From Zopfochytrium polystomum (lineage: Eukaryota; Chytridiomycota; Chytridiomycetes; Chytridiales; Chytridiaceae): a stretch of DNA of 64,000 bases. Positions within the stretch are counted from its first letter, which is position 1. Each line of letters opens with the position of its first letter. Shown here piece by piece: positions 38,066 through 50,111 of this stretch. The translations under genes and the position numbers were made by a program. Below the pieces are notes generated by a model. It had not been told where the DNA came from, searched no databases, and saw only the letters and a list, made by a program, of their open reading frames with translations. The stretch spans positions 248,001-312,000 of the forward strand of contig JAIVFJ010000002.1 of NCBI GenBank assembly GCA_025765615.1, given 5' to 3'.

Positions 38066-38974
38066 ATGTCGCCTTCGTCCTCCCAACTTGAGCCTGTCGT
38101 CACCGACAACGCCGACGGCACTGTCACACATTCACTCTTCGAGCCGGTGACGTGCACTTGGACCCACGTCGTCGCCCACTCCGCCACGAACCTCGCTGTC
38201 ATCATCGACCCCGTCCTCGACTACGACCTCGCGACCGGCGCAATCTCCACGAAGTTCGCGGACGCCATCCTCCGCCTCGTGCAGGACCGCGGCTTCACCG
38301 TCAACCGCATCATCGAGACCCACGCGCACGCTGACCACCTCACCGCCGCGCAGTACCTGAAAAAGAATCTCGGAGGCGGCGTTCCCGTCTGCATCGGCGC
38401 CGGGATCAAGCAAGTCCAGGCTGTCGTGAAGGAGCGCTACGCGCTGGACCCCGCGTCGTTCGCTGTCGACGGCTCACAATTTGACCACCTCTTCCACGAC
38501 GGCGACTCCTTTCCCCTAGGCCCGCTGACCTGCACCGTCCTGCACACGCCCGGCCACACGCCAGACTCCAACTCATACGTGATCGGCGCGCAGGTGTACT
38601 GCGGCGACACCATCTTTGCGCCGGATGTCGGCTCCGCCCGTTGCGACTTTCCCGGTGGCAAGGCATCGGACCTGTTTGCGTCCATCACAAGGAAACTGCT
38701 GGCCTTGCCTCCCGAGACGAGGATCTACATCGGCCACGACTACCCGCCGGGTCCCGCCAGGTCTGCGCCGGTGCCCTTCGCCACGGTCAAAGACCAGCTA
38801 GACGCCAACAAGCACGTTAAGCAAGGCACGGTCGAGACCGACTTCACCACTTGGAGAACGGAGAGGGACAGCCAGCTGGGACAACCGCGCCTCATGCACG
38901 CGTCGCTGCAGGCGAACGCTGCCGCCGGAAACTTGCCGGCGTTTTTCAAAACTCCCGTCAAGCATAACTTGTGA
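38066..38974 (+). CDS. BLH/ETHE1-like metallo-beta-lactamase-fold hydrolase (probable persulfide dioxygenase)
   Basis: Intronless, 302 residues from the ATG at 38066. Metal ligands are visible: ETHAHADHL (H86-x-H88-x-D90-H91), HTPGHTPDSNSY, GDTIFAPDVGSARCDFPGG and GHDYPPG. The opening FEPVTCTWTHVVA, ETHAHADHLTAAQYL, DGSQFDHLF and the C-terminal LMHASLQAN-x-x-AGNLP follow the bacterial BLH type of persulfide dioxygenase-like proteins rather than glyoxalase II. The expected reaction is oxidation of glutathione persulfide to sulfite with a non-haem iron, in sulfide detoxification. No strong mitochondrial presequence is seen, so location is uncertain. The gene is GC-richer than its neighbours, has strong C/G third positions and lacks introns, consistent with transfer from bacteria or with high expression. 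An AATAAA lies 76 bases after the stop. Confidence 0.85.
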   Translation: MSPSSSQLEPVVTDNADGTVTHSLFEPVTCTWTHVVAHSATNLAVIIDPVLDYDLATGAISTKFADAILRLVQDRGFTVNRIIETHAHADHLTAAQYLKKNLGGGVPVCIGAGIKQVQAVVKERYALDPASFAVDGSQFDHLFHDGDSFPLGPLTCTVLHTPGHTPDSNSYVIGAQVYCGDTIFAPDVGSARCDFPGGKASDLFASITRKLLALPPETRIYIGHDYPPGPARSAPVPFATVKDQLDANKHVKQGTVETDFTTWRTERDSQLGQPRLMHASLQANAAAGNLPAFFKTPVKHNL

Positions 38975-39993
38975 ATCTTTTTGCCCACTTTTTCCCCCCC
39001 AAACGAACAACCCAAAGCTATTGCAAATTTCACCTGTCCTTCCTCTTCCAATAAACATGTACCCTCCTCCGTGCATCTGCACTTCACTCGCAGCTTTGCA
39101 CGTTCTCTATTTCTCTCGAATTAGCTTAACGGAACAATGTTTTTTGTGATGACGTCGGTCGCACACTTCATGGAGCCCCTCAACCTCAACTTTGAGAACG
39201 CCGCAAGGAGCCAACTCCTGGGGTTTAAAGGAAGCTTCCCGTCTCGTACGAGCAACAGTTTGCACCGCTTAGAGGACATGACAAAATGACCAAATTTGAA
39301 TAAATAGACGCTATCGTGTAAAGTGGCGTATATTGGGCATCGTCCAGAATTCTAGAGATGAAGATTCCAAGCATTCACGCATTTGCTTGTATTAGATGCT
39401 CAAGGCAGCCCCCAACCACACTGTCTCTCCCGCTAAAATTCCAATTCCCGTCCTAAAACTTGAATTTTGTTCGGCAATCTCGTCTCTCATTCGCTGTTCT
39501 TCAAAAGTACCATGGAAGTATAGAATATCAACATTGAAGTGAGAACTAAGAGGTTATCAAGGTCAGAAAGGTGACCACACGCGAATGAAGATGGCCTCCA
39601 ACTTGCTGGAGAATGTTTAAAATAATGGAAATCATTCAAAAGTCAAGAAATGATGGGCAATTGACAGGTTGGTTCACTGGCAGTGCCACTGTCAAGTTAA
39701 TGAATGCGCACTCCCTTTGTTACCGCTTATGGAACGAGTCACTCAGGCACTCACTGGCACCCACACTCATATAGCCTCTCACTCCTCCCCTCCACCCTGT
39801 CTCTCACCTCTCTCAGTCTCGCCGAATTGCACGCTCCTTCACTCCCTGAGATTACTTTTGAATATTGCATGGTGGACACCCACGAGGCACAGCAGTGCCT
39901 TGTCACCCCTGATCTTTCGTTGCGTTCTTGTCAGGCGATCGTCGGGCAAAGGTTGAGATACCCATAGCAAAGTCCCCGTTCCTTCCCTCGGAC
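38975..39993. promoter_or_regulatory. Intergenic region containing the RPB2 promoter
   Basis: About 1 kb between two plus-strand genes; the 3' UTR of the BLH gene at the left and the RPB2 promoter at the right. AT-richer than neighbouring coding DNA. No further gene or repeat recognised. Confidence 0.5.
39050..39055 (+). terminator. AATAAA polyadenylation signal for the BLH gene
   Basis: A canonical hexamer located 76 bases downstream of the BLH stop codon. Confidence 0.55.
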
Positions 39994-42900
39994 ATGCCTT
40001 TCGATACGGACGGCCTCTTTGGCGATGGTAAGTTGATGAGTGCTGCAAGAAAGCAGTTAGGGAATTTCATCATATATTGTGTTTCCGTTTGGCGCGTTCC
40101 CGAGACCTGTGACCTTATCGCCGCGGTTCTCCAGGTGACGCAGATATTCCGGTGCCCGACTCAGAGTACATCTCTCAGGAGGACTGCTGGCACGTCATCT
40201 CAGCTTTCTTCAGGGCGAAGGGGCTCGTCAGCAGCAGTTGGATTCGTTCAACGAGTTCATTCAAAATACAATTCAAGAGATCGTCGATGAAAACGGCACT
40301 CTAGTACTCGAAACAAATGAGCAATACAGTGGTCGGGAGGGTGACACCGCCGTTGAGTTCCCCTCACTTTGCGCCGGAGCCGATCATCATCATCAAAACT
40401 TACTCTGTCCATTTCTTGTAGAAACAATATACCATTCAATTTGGCCAGATCTATTTGTCCAAACCAACGATCAAAGAGAGCGATGGTGTTATCAAACCTC
40501 TTCAGCCCCACCAGGCGCGTCTGAGAAATCTGACCTACTCAGCCCCCCTGTATGCCGATGTAAAGATGATGGTGCGGAGGTCGGAAAAAGTGAACGGTGA
40601 ACAGGAATGGGTGGTCGAACAGGAAGACCCAGAATCGAGCAAAATCCACATTGGCGATGTTCCGATTATGTTGCGTTCAGATTTTTGTATCCTGTCTGAG
40701 CTTACCGACGCCGACCTCCCAGAAGTGGGAGAGTGCCCATTTGATCAGGTCAGGCGATGCAAATTTAGTGAGCATTGCGAGCCTGTACTCATTCCCTCGA
40801 ATTTGGTTTGTAGGGTGGTTACTTCGTTATCAACGGGTCCGAAAAGGTGCTGATTGCCCAGGAGCGCATGGCCTCCAATCACGTCTACGTGTTCGCAAAA
40901 GGTCAGCCTGCGACTTATGCGTACAGTTGCGAAATTAGGAGTCAGATGGAGTGGGGCTCAAAGATGGCAAGCACCCTTTTCATAAAGATGATGCACGCGA
41001 GAGGGGAGCGCGCGGAAGGAGGATACGTCATCCGAACGTCGTTACCGTATGTCAAAGCGGAGATCCCGATCATTATCGTTTTCAGAGCTCTTGGCGTTGT
41101 CGCCGATCAGGAAATTATGGAAAAGATTTGGTAGGGACTTTTATAACAGGTAGCTTCTCTAATCAACTGGAAAGCTATGATTTCAACGATAAACAAATGC
41201 TTGAAATGCTCAAGCCGTCCATTGAGGAGGCCTTTGCTTTCCAAAGTCAGGATGTGGCGCTGGACTTCATTGGCAAGCGCGGAAATTCTGTGGGTGCATC
41301 TCGAGAACGCCGCATTAAGTATGCCCAAGATATCCTTCAGAAGGAAATGCTTCCCCACGTCGGCACCAAAGCCCACTCCGAAACAAAGAAGGCGTACTTT
41401 TTCGGTTATATGATCCATCGTTTGCTTTTGGCAGCCCTCGAGCGAAGAGAGTTTGACGATCGTGATCATTTCGGAAAGAAGCGCCTGGATCTTGCTGGAC
41501 CGCTCTTAACCGGCCTATTCCGGTTACTGTTTCGAAAGTTGACAAAAGACATTAGTCGGCAATTACAAAAGGTAGAGAGTTGAGTTGTTTTCTTCGGCAC
41601 AAGTGGATTCATGCAAACAACCCTTTCAGTGCATGGAAACAAATCGATCAAACTTCAACATCAAGACAGCTGTTGATGCAAATATCATCAAAAACGGATT
41701 GAAGTATTCGCTGGCAACTGGTAATTGGGGTGAGCAACAAAAGGCGATGCAGGCACGAGCTGGTGTGAGCCAAGTGCTGAACCGGTACACATTCGCCTCG
41801 ACGCTTTCCCACTTGCGGCGGCTAAACACACCGATTGGGAGAGACGGAAAGCTTGCAAAACCTCGGCAGCTCCACAACACCCATTGGGGGATGGTATGAA
41901 GATGTTCGTTCCATGTTTGACTAACTGAAACTGTAGGTTTGTCCAGCAGAGACACCAGAAGGCCAGGCTTGTGGGTTGGTCAAGAACCTTTCTCTTATGG
42001 CTGTCATCACCGTGGGAACACCGGCAAAACCCATACTGGATATTTTGGAGGAGTACACACTGGAGAACCTCGAAGAAGTGGGAGCGGCTACTATTCCAAA
42101 TGCAACAAAAGTATTTCTGAACGGAGTGTGGGTCGGCATTCATCGCGATCCCAATATGCTTGTCAATACGTTCCACGAGTTGCGAAGAACGGGGGTTCTA
42201 AACCACTTTGTCAGTATCATTTACGAAGTGGCGGAAAAGGAGTTGCGTCTTTACACCGACGCTGGAAGAATTTGTCGCCCACTTTTCATCGTGAACAAAG
42301 CCACTCAGCAATTAGTTTTGACAAAGGAAGACGTTGACCGACTGCTGGATGTTGAGGAGGTGAAATGAACACTTCTTTGCCATAATTGCTGACTGCTGTG
42401 AATCAGCCAATGGAGTTCGATGATTTGCTTGGAAAAGGGATTGTTGAGTACATTGATACAGAGGAAGAAGAAACTACTCTCATCGCGATGACACCGGACG
42501 ACCTTTACACTGCCCGGCAAGGCAATTTGGGTGAAACCATTCCAGTTCTGCCAAGAAATGAATATGGCGAGTTTGAAACACCTGGCATGACGCATCGAGC
42601 CAAGTACATCACAGTCCACTCCAAAAACTGGACCCATTGCGAAATTCATCCCAGCATGATTCTGGGTATTTGTGCCAGTATTATTCCCTTCCCAGATCAT
42701 AATCAGGTGAGCTAGTGTTCTTTGCAAGAATAAGGCTTGTAACAGCCGTCATTCCAGTCTCCCCGTAATTGCTACCAGTCTGCTATGGGCAAGCAAGCTA
42801 TGGGTGTTTTCTTGACAAACTTCCAACTGCGGATGGACACTATGATGAATGTGTTGTTTTATCCGCAGGCTCCCCTTGCCCAAACAAGATCAATGGAGTA

Positions 42901-44413
42901 CTTGAAGTTTCGAGAGCTCCCTGCTGGACAGAACGCAATTGTGGCGATTGCCTGCTACTCTGGATATAATCAGGAAGATTCACTAATTATGAATCAATCG
43001 TCTATTGATCGTGGCCTGTTTCGATCGATGTACTTCCGAACCTACATGGACACTGAAAAGAGGGAGGGCTTGAACAACACGGAAACATTCGAAAAGCCAA
43101 CAAGAGACACTACCCTCCGTCTTCGTCAGGGGACATACGAAAAACTGGACCCGGACGGAATCATTGCCCCTGGAACCCGCGTCAGTGGTGATGATATAAT
43201 TATTGGTACAGTATTAAGTGTGTCAGCCTCAACTTTCAAGTGTAACAGTTTTCATGTTTTAGGCAAGACTGTTCCGATACCAGTAGACTCCCAGGAGTTG
43301 GGGCAACGGACTGCCACACACACAAAGCGGGATGCATCAACTCCGCTGAAGAGCACAGAGTCTGGAATTGTCGACCAGGCCCTCATCACGACGAATCACG
43401 AGGGCTATAAGTTTGTCAAGGTCAGAATACGATCCATCAGAATTCCTCAAATTGGAGACAAGTTTGCGGTTTGTGCCTAGTTGGAAAACTCATTTAGCCC
43501 TAACGCCTTGCAAAAATGGCAGTCTCGACACGGGCAGAAAGGAACAGTTGGCATCACCTATAGAATGGAAGACATGCCGTTTACAAGAGATGGAATAGTT
43601 CCAGATTTAATTATCAATCCTCATGCCATCCCTTCCCGCATGACGATTGGTCACCTTGTGGAGTGCTTGCTGGGAAAAGTTGCCACGATGACAGGAACCA
43701 CAGGAGACGCGACACCCTTTACTAATGTGAATGTTGAGGAGATCTCCAGGGAGCTTCGTGCATTTGGCTTTCAAAAGCGTGGCTTTGAAGTTTTGTACAA
43801 CGGCCATACAGGGAGGAAACTTAACGCCCAGCTTTACTTTGGCCCGACGTACTATCAACGCCTGAAGCACATGGTCGATGATAAGATCCACTCTCGTGCA
43901 CGTGGTCCTGTGCAGATATTAACGCGTCAACCTGTGGAGGGCCGCTCTCGCGATGGTGGACTTCGATTTGGGGAAATGGAGCGGGTTTGTTTTCTCAGGT
44001 TGGAGGTTTTACCAGCTTGCTAACGTCTAGGACCAACTATAGGATTGCATGATTTCGCACGGTGCAGCACAGTTCCTGAAGGTACTTTCAGAGCAGACTG
44101 AGCAAGATTCTGATGCCACTTTTTTCAATAATTTTGCAGGAGCGGCTGTTTGACGTCTCTGATGCTTATCGAATTCATGTCTGTGATCTTTGTGGACTGA
44201 TGGCTATCGCAAACTTGAAAAAGAATAGCTTTGAGTGCCGAGCCTGCAAGAACAAAACCCAGATATCACAAGTGCACATACCGTGAGTCAGCGAGTCACT
44301 TCAGAATTGTAGTAACATTTCTGCGTAGTTATGCTTGCAAGCTCCTCTTTCAAGAGCTTATGGCAATGAACATAGTCTCCCCGTCTCATGGTGAACTGAA
44401 ATCAAACATATAA
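39994..44413 (+). CDS. RPB2: RNA polymerase II second-largest subunit (14 exons, one apparent 1-nt deletion)
   Basis: Catalytic-core subunit of Pol II. Exons: 39994-40027, 40135-40351, 40422-40748, 40814-41130, 41175-41571, 41630-41893, 41937-42359, 42407-42706, 42758-43205, 43263-43468, 43523-43984, 44043-44081, 44140-44282, 44329-44413. All introns are 42-107 nt with GT-AG ends. Landmarks in order: [127 protein letters not shown], where the splice restores the lobe; [18 protein letters not shown]; and the C-terminal zinc site CDLCG...CRACK. Exons total 3662 nt, one short of a codon multiple. The break lies near 40230, where AKGLV must change frame to reach QQLDSFNEF; adding one base gives 1220 residues. 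An essential gene, so sequence error is likeliest. Confidence 0.97.
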
Positions 44414-45575
44414 TCAAACTCCGTTTGTTCAGTTGCTATCTAATCTTTTTCAATGTTTAATTGGTGGAGCAGTTCATCGGGGTCTGCAATATTATTGGGG
44501 GTGTTGATGAATGAAACCTCTTAAGGAGAAAAACTTCAAAATCGGGACAACGATAAACAGATTGAGAAGAAAAAAGTGGCCATTTGTGGGAATTAGAGGT
44601 GGGGGAGGGGAAGTGAGGGTGGGAGATGCGAGGGGGTGGAGAGGAGGGAGGGGGGAGGAGAGGAGGGAGCGGAGCGAGGAGGGAGGAGACGACGAAGAGC
44701 AGATCCGAGCTAGAGAGCGAGAGAGGAGGAGAGAGAGCAATTATTGAGTGTGTTCGAACAGAGACTGTCATTGTGGGGGAAATACTATCATTTTGTGAGC
44801 CACTGTAATGGGCTGGTTAGGATACGGTTGGGCTATGGTTACAAAGAGGGAATAACTGTATTCTGGGCATGTCCAGGGAAAAGGCAGCCTTGAACCCTGG
44901 GCATTGTGCCAATAACCTCTCCCAGAGGCAGTCTAGTCAGCCAGGGTTTGCCCACGCAAGATGCATGCTACCTACCTTGGTGAACCTTTTGCTTTGGTTT
45001 GCCAAAAGGCACAAGATTGCCCAATTAGTGCCCACAAAAATCCTGATGTCTGCAGAACTGTAGGACGGGATCAATGATCTCCAAGTCAAATGTGTGCGCT
45101 GTGCTAACGGACAGCATCCCCCCATTTATTCAAAGTTTGGCTTCAAAACTGTGGGAGTTCATGCTTTTCTGTGTTGTCGTCTTTGTCGTCCTTCTGAAAG
45201 GACGCCTTGTCAGAGAAAAATCAATAGAGAAAAAGTCAAACAACAAAGCCCTGGATCGCAACACACGACACGATCTCATGGGCTCTAACGGAGTTAGCAG
45301 CAGCACTCACACGTTATCACCACTACTCCCATCGGGAGAGCGAATGGCCAGTGCCAGGGCAGGATCTGGTGAAGTTGCAGACAACGAGATCGACTGCAGC
45401 AAAATTGGAGTGATGATCACAGATGATCTGATCACAACGACGCAGTTGTGATTGACGACGGCTGTGTGATCGCAACCTGCGATCCCTCCCAGACTCTATG
45501 ATCCTGCTGAGGATGAGGAGATGATGGAGATCTTCACTGAAGGGGCCAGACTGGCTGCTGAAGGGACCAGCGCTC
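44414..45575. other. Purine-rich intergenic region before the retroelement
   Basis: A G/A-rich tract at 44598-44740 (GGAGGAGAGG type) creates spurious basic and acidic ORFs. Further on (44870-45470) short plus-strand frames may be eroded 5' parts of the Copia element, but I see no gag zinc knuckle, protease motif, primer-binding site or long terminal repeat. Confidence 0.4.
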
Positions 45576-48500
45576 TTGACAACTTTCTCAGCTCGTCAGA
45601 CCAGGTTGGACGAGCTTCTTCAACTTAGGAAGATGAGGGCCAGACCCATTTACTCAACTGATAGGCCAAACACCCAGCTCCAGGGTCATTTACACACTGA
45701 TGCTGTACCCCTGCCTGCACAAGGAAGGCACGGTGAAAACCATTGGCAATTAGTTGTTGAAGAGTCAACACGCTGGATCGACATCCAGTTCTTGCACTCG
45801 CTGGACCAAGCTCCAGATCGCTTTTGATCCATGATTGAGCGATTTGAACTGCATCACAATGCACATGTGGTTGGTGTTCGAAGTGACCATGGAGAGTTTT
45901 TCCAGACCTGGGCTGACACTCGGCACCCTCCCATCACTCTCGAACCTAGTCCATCCTACACAAAGGAGTTCAACGGACTAGCAGAAAGGCAGGTCAACTC
46001 GCTCAAAGACATGGCAAACTGCATGATTCTAGAGTCGAGACTCAAACCTTCTTTCTTCACCTATGCCCTATTGTATGCAGCCTATGTGAAGAACAAAGTG
46101 TACCACTCGTTCACACACAAAACCCCCTATGAGGCGTGGTATGGTGAAAAGCCCAGTGTTGATCACATCCACACTTTTGGCTGCCTTGTAATGCAATACA
46201 TTCCAAAGGAGAAGCGTTCACAACACCAACCTGAAAAAGGTGCCCCTGGGATCTTCCTTGGATACAAAGGAAACACAATGGCCATCATCTACGATCTCAA
46301 AGTAGGACCATCTTGGAACACTTCCATGTCTCGTTCCATGAGAACATATTCCCCAGTCTGACTAAGAATTGGAAACAGTTCTTACTTGAGCCCAAAACTC
46401 AAGAATGGGATCCGGTGCAGCCCACGGCAACTGATGCTGACCAGCTTTGGCCTCAGGCACTACCTGCAGAGATTGGAGCACCTCCATCCCACCCTCACAC
46501 TGAGGACGCTCCTGCACCTTCCTCTAACAATCCCGCCTTGGACAACCATGCTGGAATTGAGGCGAGCCAGGCGGAGCTGCAGGAGCCCCATGAGGACCAG
46601 GATATGGAGGATGCAGATACACCTGAAGATGACTCCTCGACTGCGGAAGAGAACAAAGCATACACTGATCTCAGACCAGGAATGATGTATGATGCCTCTG
46701 ACTCAGAACCTGATGATGACACAGATGAACTCCAAGGAAAGCGTTGGGCCACGCCCAAACCAGATGACAGGGGGGCACGTGCCATACTGGCCAAAGCACG
46801 TACACTACAGACTACCTCTTCACCATCAACCACCAGCTCTACTTACAGTAGAAAGGTGCTGCGTGCTCTTACTGCCAAGATTTGCAAACTGCGGATCTCC
46901 AGAAGTCAGTTCCAGCAAGTTTACCAGACTCTGAAGGCCCATATGGCCAAGGAACCTGAGGAGGTCACAGCTTACCTGTCTGAAAGGATTCACCAGAGGG
47001 ACTTACCTCCGCCTCCTGCTTCGCATAAGGAAGCTATGTGCTCCCCGTTTGCAAAGTACTGGAGAGCGGCCCAGATTGCTGAGATTAACTCCATCACATC
47101 TCAGCACATCTGGGACCTGGTACCAAAACCCAAAGGTCGAAAAATTCTCAGATCCAAATGGGTATTTGCCTACAAGTTGACAGCGAGGGCTTCTTGGAAC
47201 ACTTCAAGGCCAGGCTTGTGGGAAGGGGTTACACCCAGATCTATGGCCAGGACTATGAAGAAACCTTCTCCCCTGTTGTGAAGAGTGCATCAATCTGGGC
47301 AGTCCTTGCCCTATCGCTTCTCTTTCACTTCCAACTCGCCTCCTTGGATGTTGAAACAGTCTATCTCAATGCCAAGCTCGACCGTGAAAACTTCATGGAA
47401 CAGCCAGAGGGATTCGAGATTCCTGGCACCAACAGCATCCTCTTAGTCTGTCTACTCCGAATGAGTCTCCACAGACTGCACCGGTCTGGAAGACAGTGGT
47501 ACAAAACTGCTCGAGATTTCCTTATCTGTTGCGGATTTGAACAACTGAAAACTGACCACTGCATTTTTATCCTGTGGAACCCTGACAGAAGCCCAAAGAC
47601 CATCATCACCCTCTACATCGACGACGTCCTCATCTTTAGTCACACTAAGGAAGAAATTGCTGAGGTTCTCGCCATGTTCAAGAAGGAGTTCAACATCCAA
47701 GAAAATCTCGACCCAAAGATTGCTGTTGGCATTCAGGTTGAGAAACTCAAAGATGGGATCTTCATTGGACAGAGAAACTACACCCAGCACACTCTTGAAG
47801 AGGTTGGGTACTGATTGGATAAAGATGGCATGCCTATGCGCACTAAAGTGACACCCATGTCCACAACTTGCGTGCATGATGTGGATTCTGGACTTCTTGA
47901 CCAGAAGAAAGCAGAACACTTCTGCAGCACACTCATGAAGCTCGCTTACCTCGCAAATCTGACTTGACCAGATATTGCATACACAGTCAACACTCTAGCT
48001 CAGTTTCAGGCAAAACCAACCAGGTCTGACTCCCTTGCCCTCGATCAACTGCTCCGGTATGTCCGAGGCACATGGGACTTTGGACTGTTCTACCAGAAGG
48101 GTGAAGCCATGCTTAACATTGTCACCAATGTGCCCCAACTGGAAATCGAGCAGGCCACTGGCATCACATACCAACAGACGGTGATTGGGCCTCACAGCTA
48201 TGCTGACGCCCTCTATGCTGAGGGACTTGGGCGAAAGTCACAATCCGGGCATGTATTCATGTTTTGTGGGGGTGCAATCACTTGGCTCAGCAAGAAGCAG
48301 AGCATAGTTGCTTTATCCTCAACTGAGGCTGAGTACGTCTCCCTCACTGAGGCATTCAAGGAAGCACTGTGGCTGCGAAAGCTATTCGAGGAAGTGGGAC
48401 TGAAACTTGGTCAACCAACCACTATCCACGAAGACAACAAGTCAGCCATTGCAATTGCATCAAACCCATGGACGGGTCAAGCACTTTGAGGTTTGCTATG

Positions 48501-48703
48501 AATTCATGCGAGATCACTTGGATAGGAGGGACGTGCAACTCATCTACTGCCCAACGGAAATGATGATAGCTGACCTTTTGACCAAGGCACTCCCTGGAGC
48601 CCAACATGCAAGACTTGCATCACTCATGGGATTGTGTAGTCTCGCAGACCTCAGAGGTGAAAGCGCAGTACCTGCACTAAAATCCGCACAACGTTTAGCC
48701 TAA
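45576..48703 (+). mobile_element. Degenerate Ty1/Copia-type retrotransposon pol (integrase-RT-RNase H)
   Basis: Domain order integrase, reverse transcriptase, RNase H on one strand marks a Copia-type LTR element. The integrase triad is visible: HTD near 45700, RSDHGEF near 45880 and EFNGLAERQ near 45980; FGCLVMQYIPKEKR and GIFLGYKGN follow. An acidic linker leads to WDLVPKPKGRKILRSKW, then LVGRGYTQIYGQDYEETFSPV, the active-site box YIDDVLIF (47615) and RNase H (HSYADALYAEG, LSSTEAEYVSLTEAF, IHEDNKSAIAIA). The copy is broken: in-frame TGA at 45825-45827, 47812-47814 and 47965-47967, and frame changes near 46320, 47190 and 48475. No gag or LTRs were found. An old, inactive fungal element. Confidence 0.9.
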
Positions 48704-49329
48704 GAAAAGGGCAGGCAAGAAGACTTCAGGTACAGGTTCTAAGGGGCAACAAGAATGGGGGGTGGGCTGCTTAAATAGGAGAGGTGGAATCAGCAGGGTG
48801 AAGGAAGAAGGAGGGGAAAAGAAGGGAAAACACAAACAAAAGGACAAAACAATAAATAAAACAACAAAGAAGACAGAGGAGGAGTGAATCACCAAACAAT
48901 GGGCTGGTTCTGCTGCCAAGAAGGGTGGAGGAGCTGGGGAAAGGTGATTGGTGCAAAGAGGAAGACAGTCACTCACAGCCACAAAAGAAAAGAGAGACAC
49001 ACACAGACAACAAACAAACAAATAAATAAAAGATAAAACAGTCAAAACAGGAAAAACAGGATAAACTACTAATTGAAAAAATAAGCAAAAATCATCAATG
49101 AAGAAAGGAGAAAAACCCTATGATCTCATACTCTTTCATGAGGCCTTTCATCATGGTAGCTTATGCAGCAGCTCTGTGTTAGCTCTGTGTACACCTGGAA
49201 TTTGTACTTCTACCCACTGAAGCACATCATCCTAATCCATTTCCAAAGGTGAGGAGAGCCTGTCGTCCTCACACGTGGTGAAGAGCCACAGACAGAGGAG
49301 CCCATGCAAGAATTGGTGTGCTGCTTGAA
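48704..49329. other. A-rich stretch between two Copia remnants
   Basis: Purine-rich and A-rich (48780-49090, many AAACAA-type units), possibly the 3' end of the first element. No long terminal repeat was recognised and no host gene is seen. Confidence 0.4.
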
Positions 49330-49933
49330 TTTCCCAGCAGTTTGGACTTGACCAGACTTATCGTTTACTGTTGGACGGTTGGGCCAAGTTATGGCCAATG
49401 CAACAGACAAACACTGGGAGGCAGGTCTAGATGTGCTACGCTACATCAAGGGAACTGCTGATGTGCCACTTGTGTTTCGATGGGGCAGCAAGATGGAACT
49501 TGCGGGATACTCTGATTCTGACTTCGCCTCAGATAAGTGTCTGCAAAGTCTGTCTATGGGTTTGTATTCTTCCTTGGAAACTGTGCTTTTAGCTGGAGGA
49601 GCAAACGTGCAGCCTCAGTTGCAACGTTGACAACAGTGGCAGAATTGTAGGGCCTCTTGGAGGCCACAAAGGAAGCGATTTGGTTGCGCAGACTGTTGAG
49701 GGAGATTGGTCTCCCTGATTCAGGGCCAACCACTATCTATGAAGACAACATCTCAGTCATCAAGACAGTGACAGGGACCGGAACCTTGAGCGTACCAAGC
49801 ATGAAGCAGTGAAGGTCGAATTTGTGTGGGAGAAAATCCAGCATGAGAAAGTCATCTCTGTTGAGCACAAGCCGACAACGGAGATGGTTGCGGACATTTT
49901 TACCAAGTGGTTGGGAAACATGCAGAAGCATTA
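49330..49933 (+). mobile_element. Second, different Copia-type fragment (RT end and RNase H)
   Basis: From about 49349 the plus strand reads PDLSFTVGRLGQVMANATD and HWEAGLDVLRYIKGT, then LAGYSDSDFASDK; after a frame change near 49540, YGFVFFLGNCAFSW and LLEATKEAIWLRRLL, then TTIYEDNISVIKTV. This is the Copia RT-RNase H junction and RNase H, clearly different in sequence from the first element. It has an in-frame TGA at 49349-49351, a TAG near 49648 and a late stop. A truncated, dead fragment on the same strand as the first. Confidence 0.8.
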
Positions 49934-50111
49934 GGACTTCAATTTAGTGTGTGAAAGGGTGCCGCACATGAGTGGGAGTGTGTGCACTTCTGTGTTGTGA
50001 TTGCGAGGTTAGTTTTCATTTCAGTGGCGGAGCCAAGTGTGAAGGATGCGCCAAAAGCCTGTTTCTCCCGCTTTCCTCCTTCCCCCTCCCCACTCCTTAC
50101 CACCTCCCTCC
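49934..50111. other. Short intergenic gap
   Basis: Nothing recognised. Confidence 0.4.

Noticed and set aside
44511..44810. Arg/Glu/Gly-rich frames
   Set aside because: Produced by the purine-rich tract after RPB2.
45825..47967. TGA read as an amino acid in the retroelement
   Set aside because: Host genes (AhpD-like, PRA1, complex I subunit, USP48-like) use TGA as a normal stop, and the element has frame breaks too.
44807..48910. Shared 12-base string (about 44807 and 48898) as a trace of LTRs
   Set aside because: Too short, flanking bases differ, and no TG...CA ends or primer site are seen.
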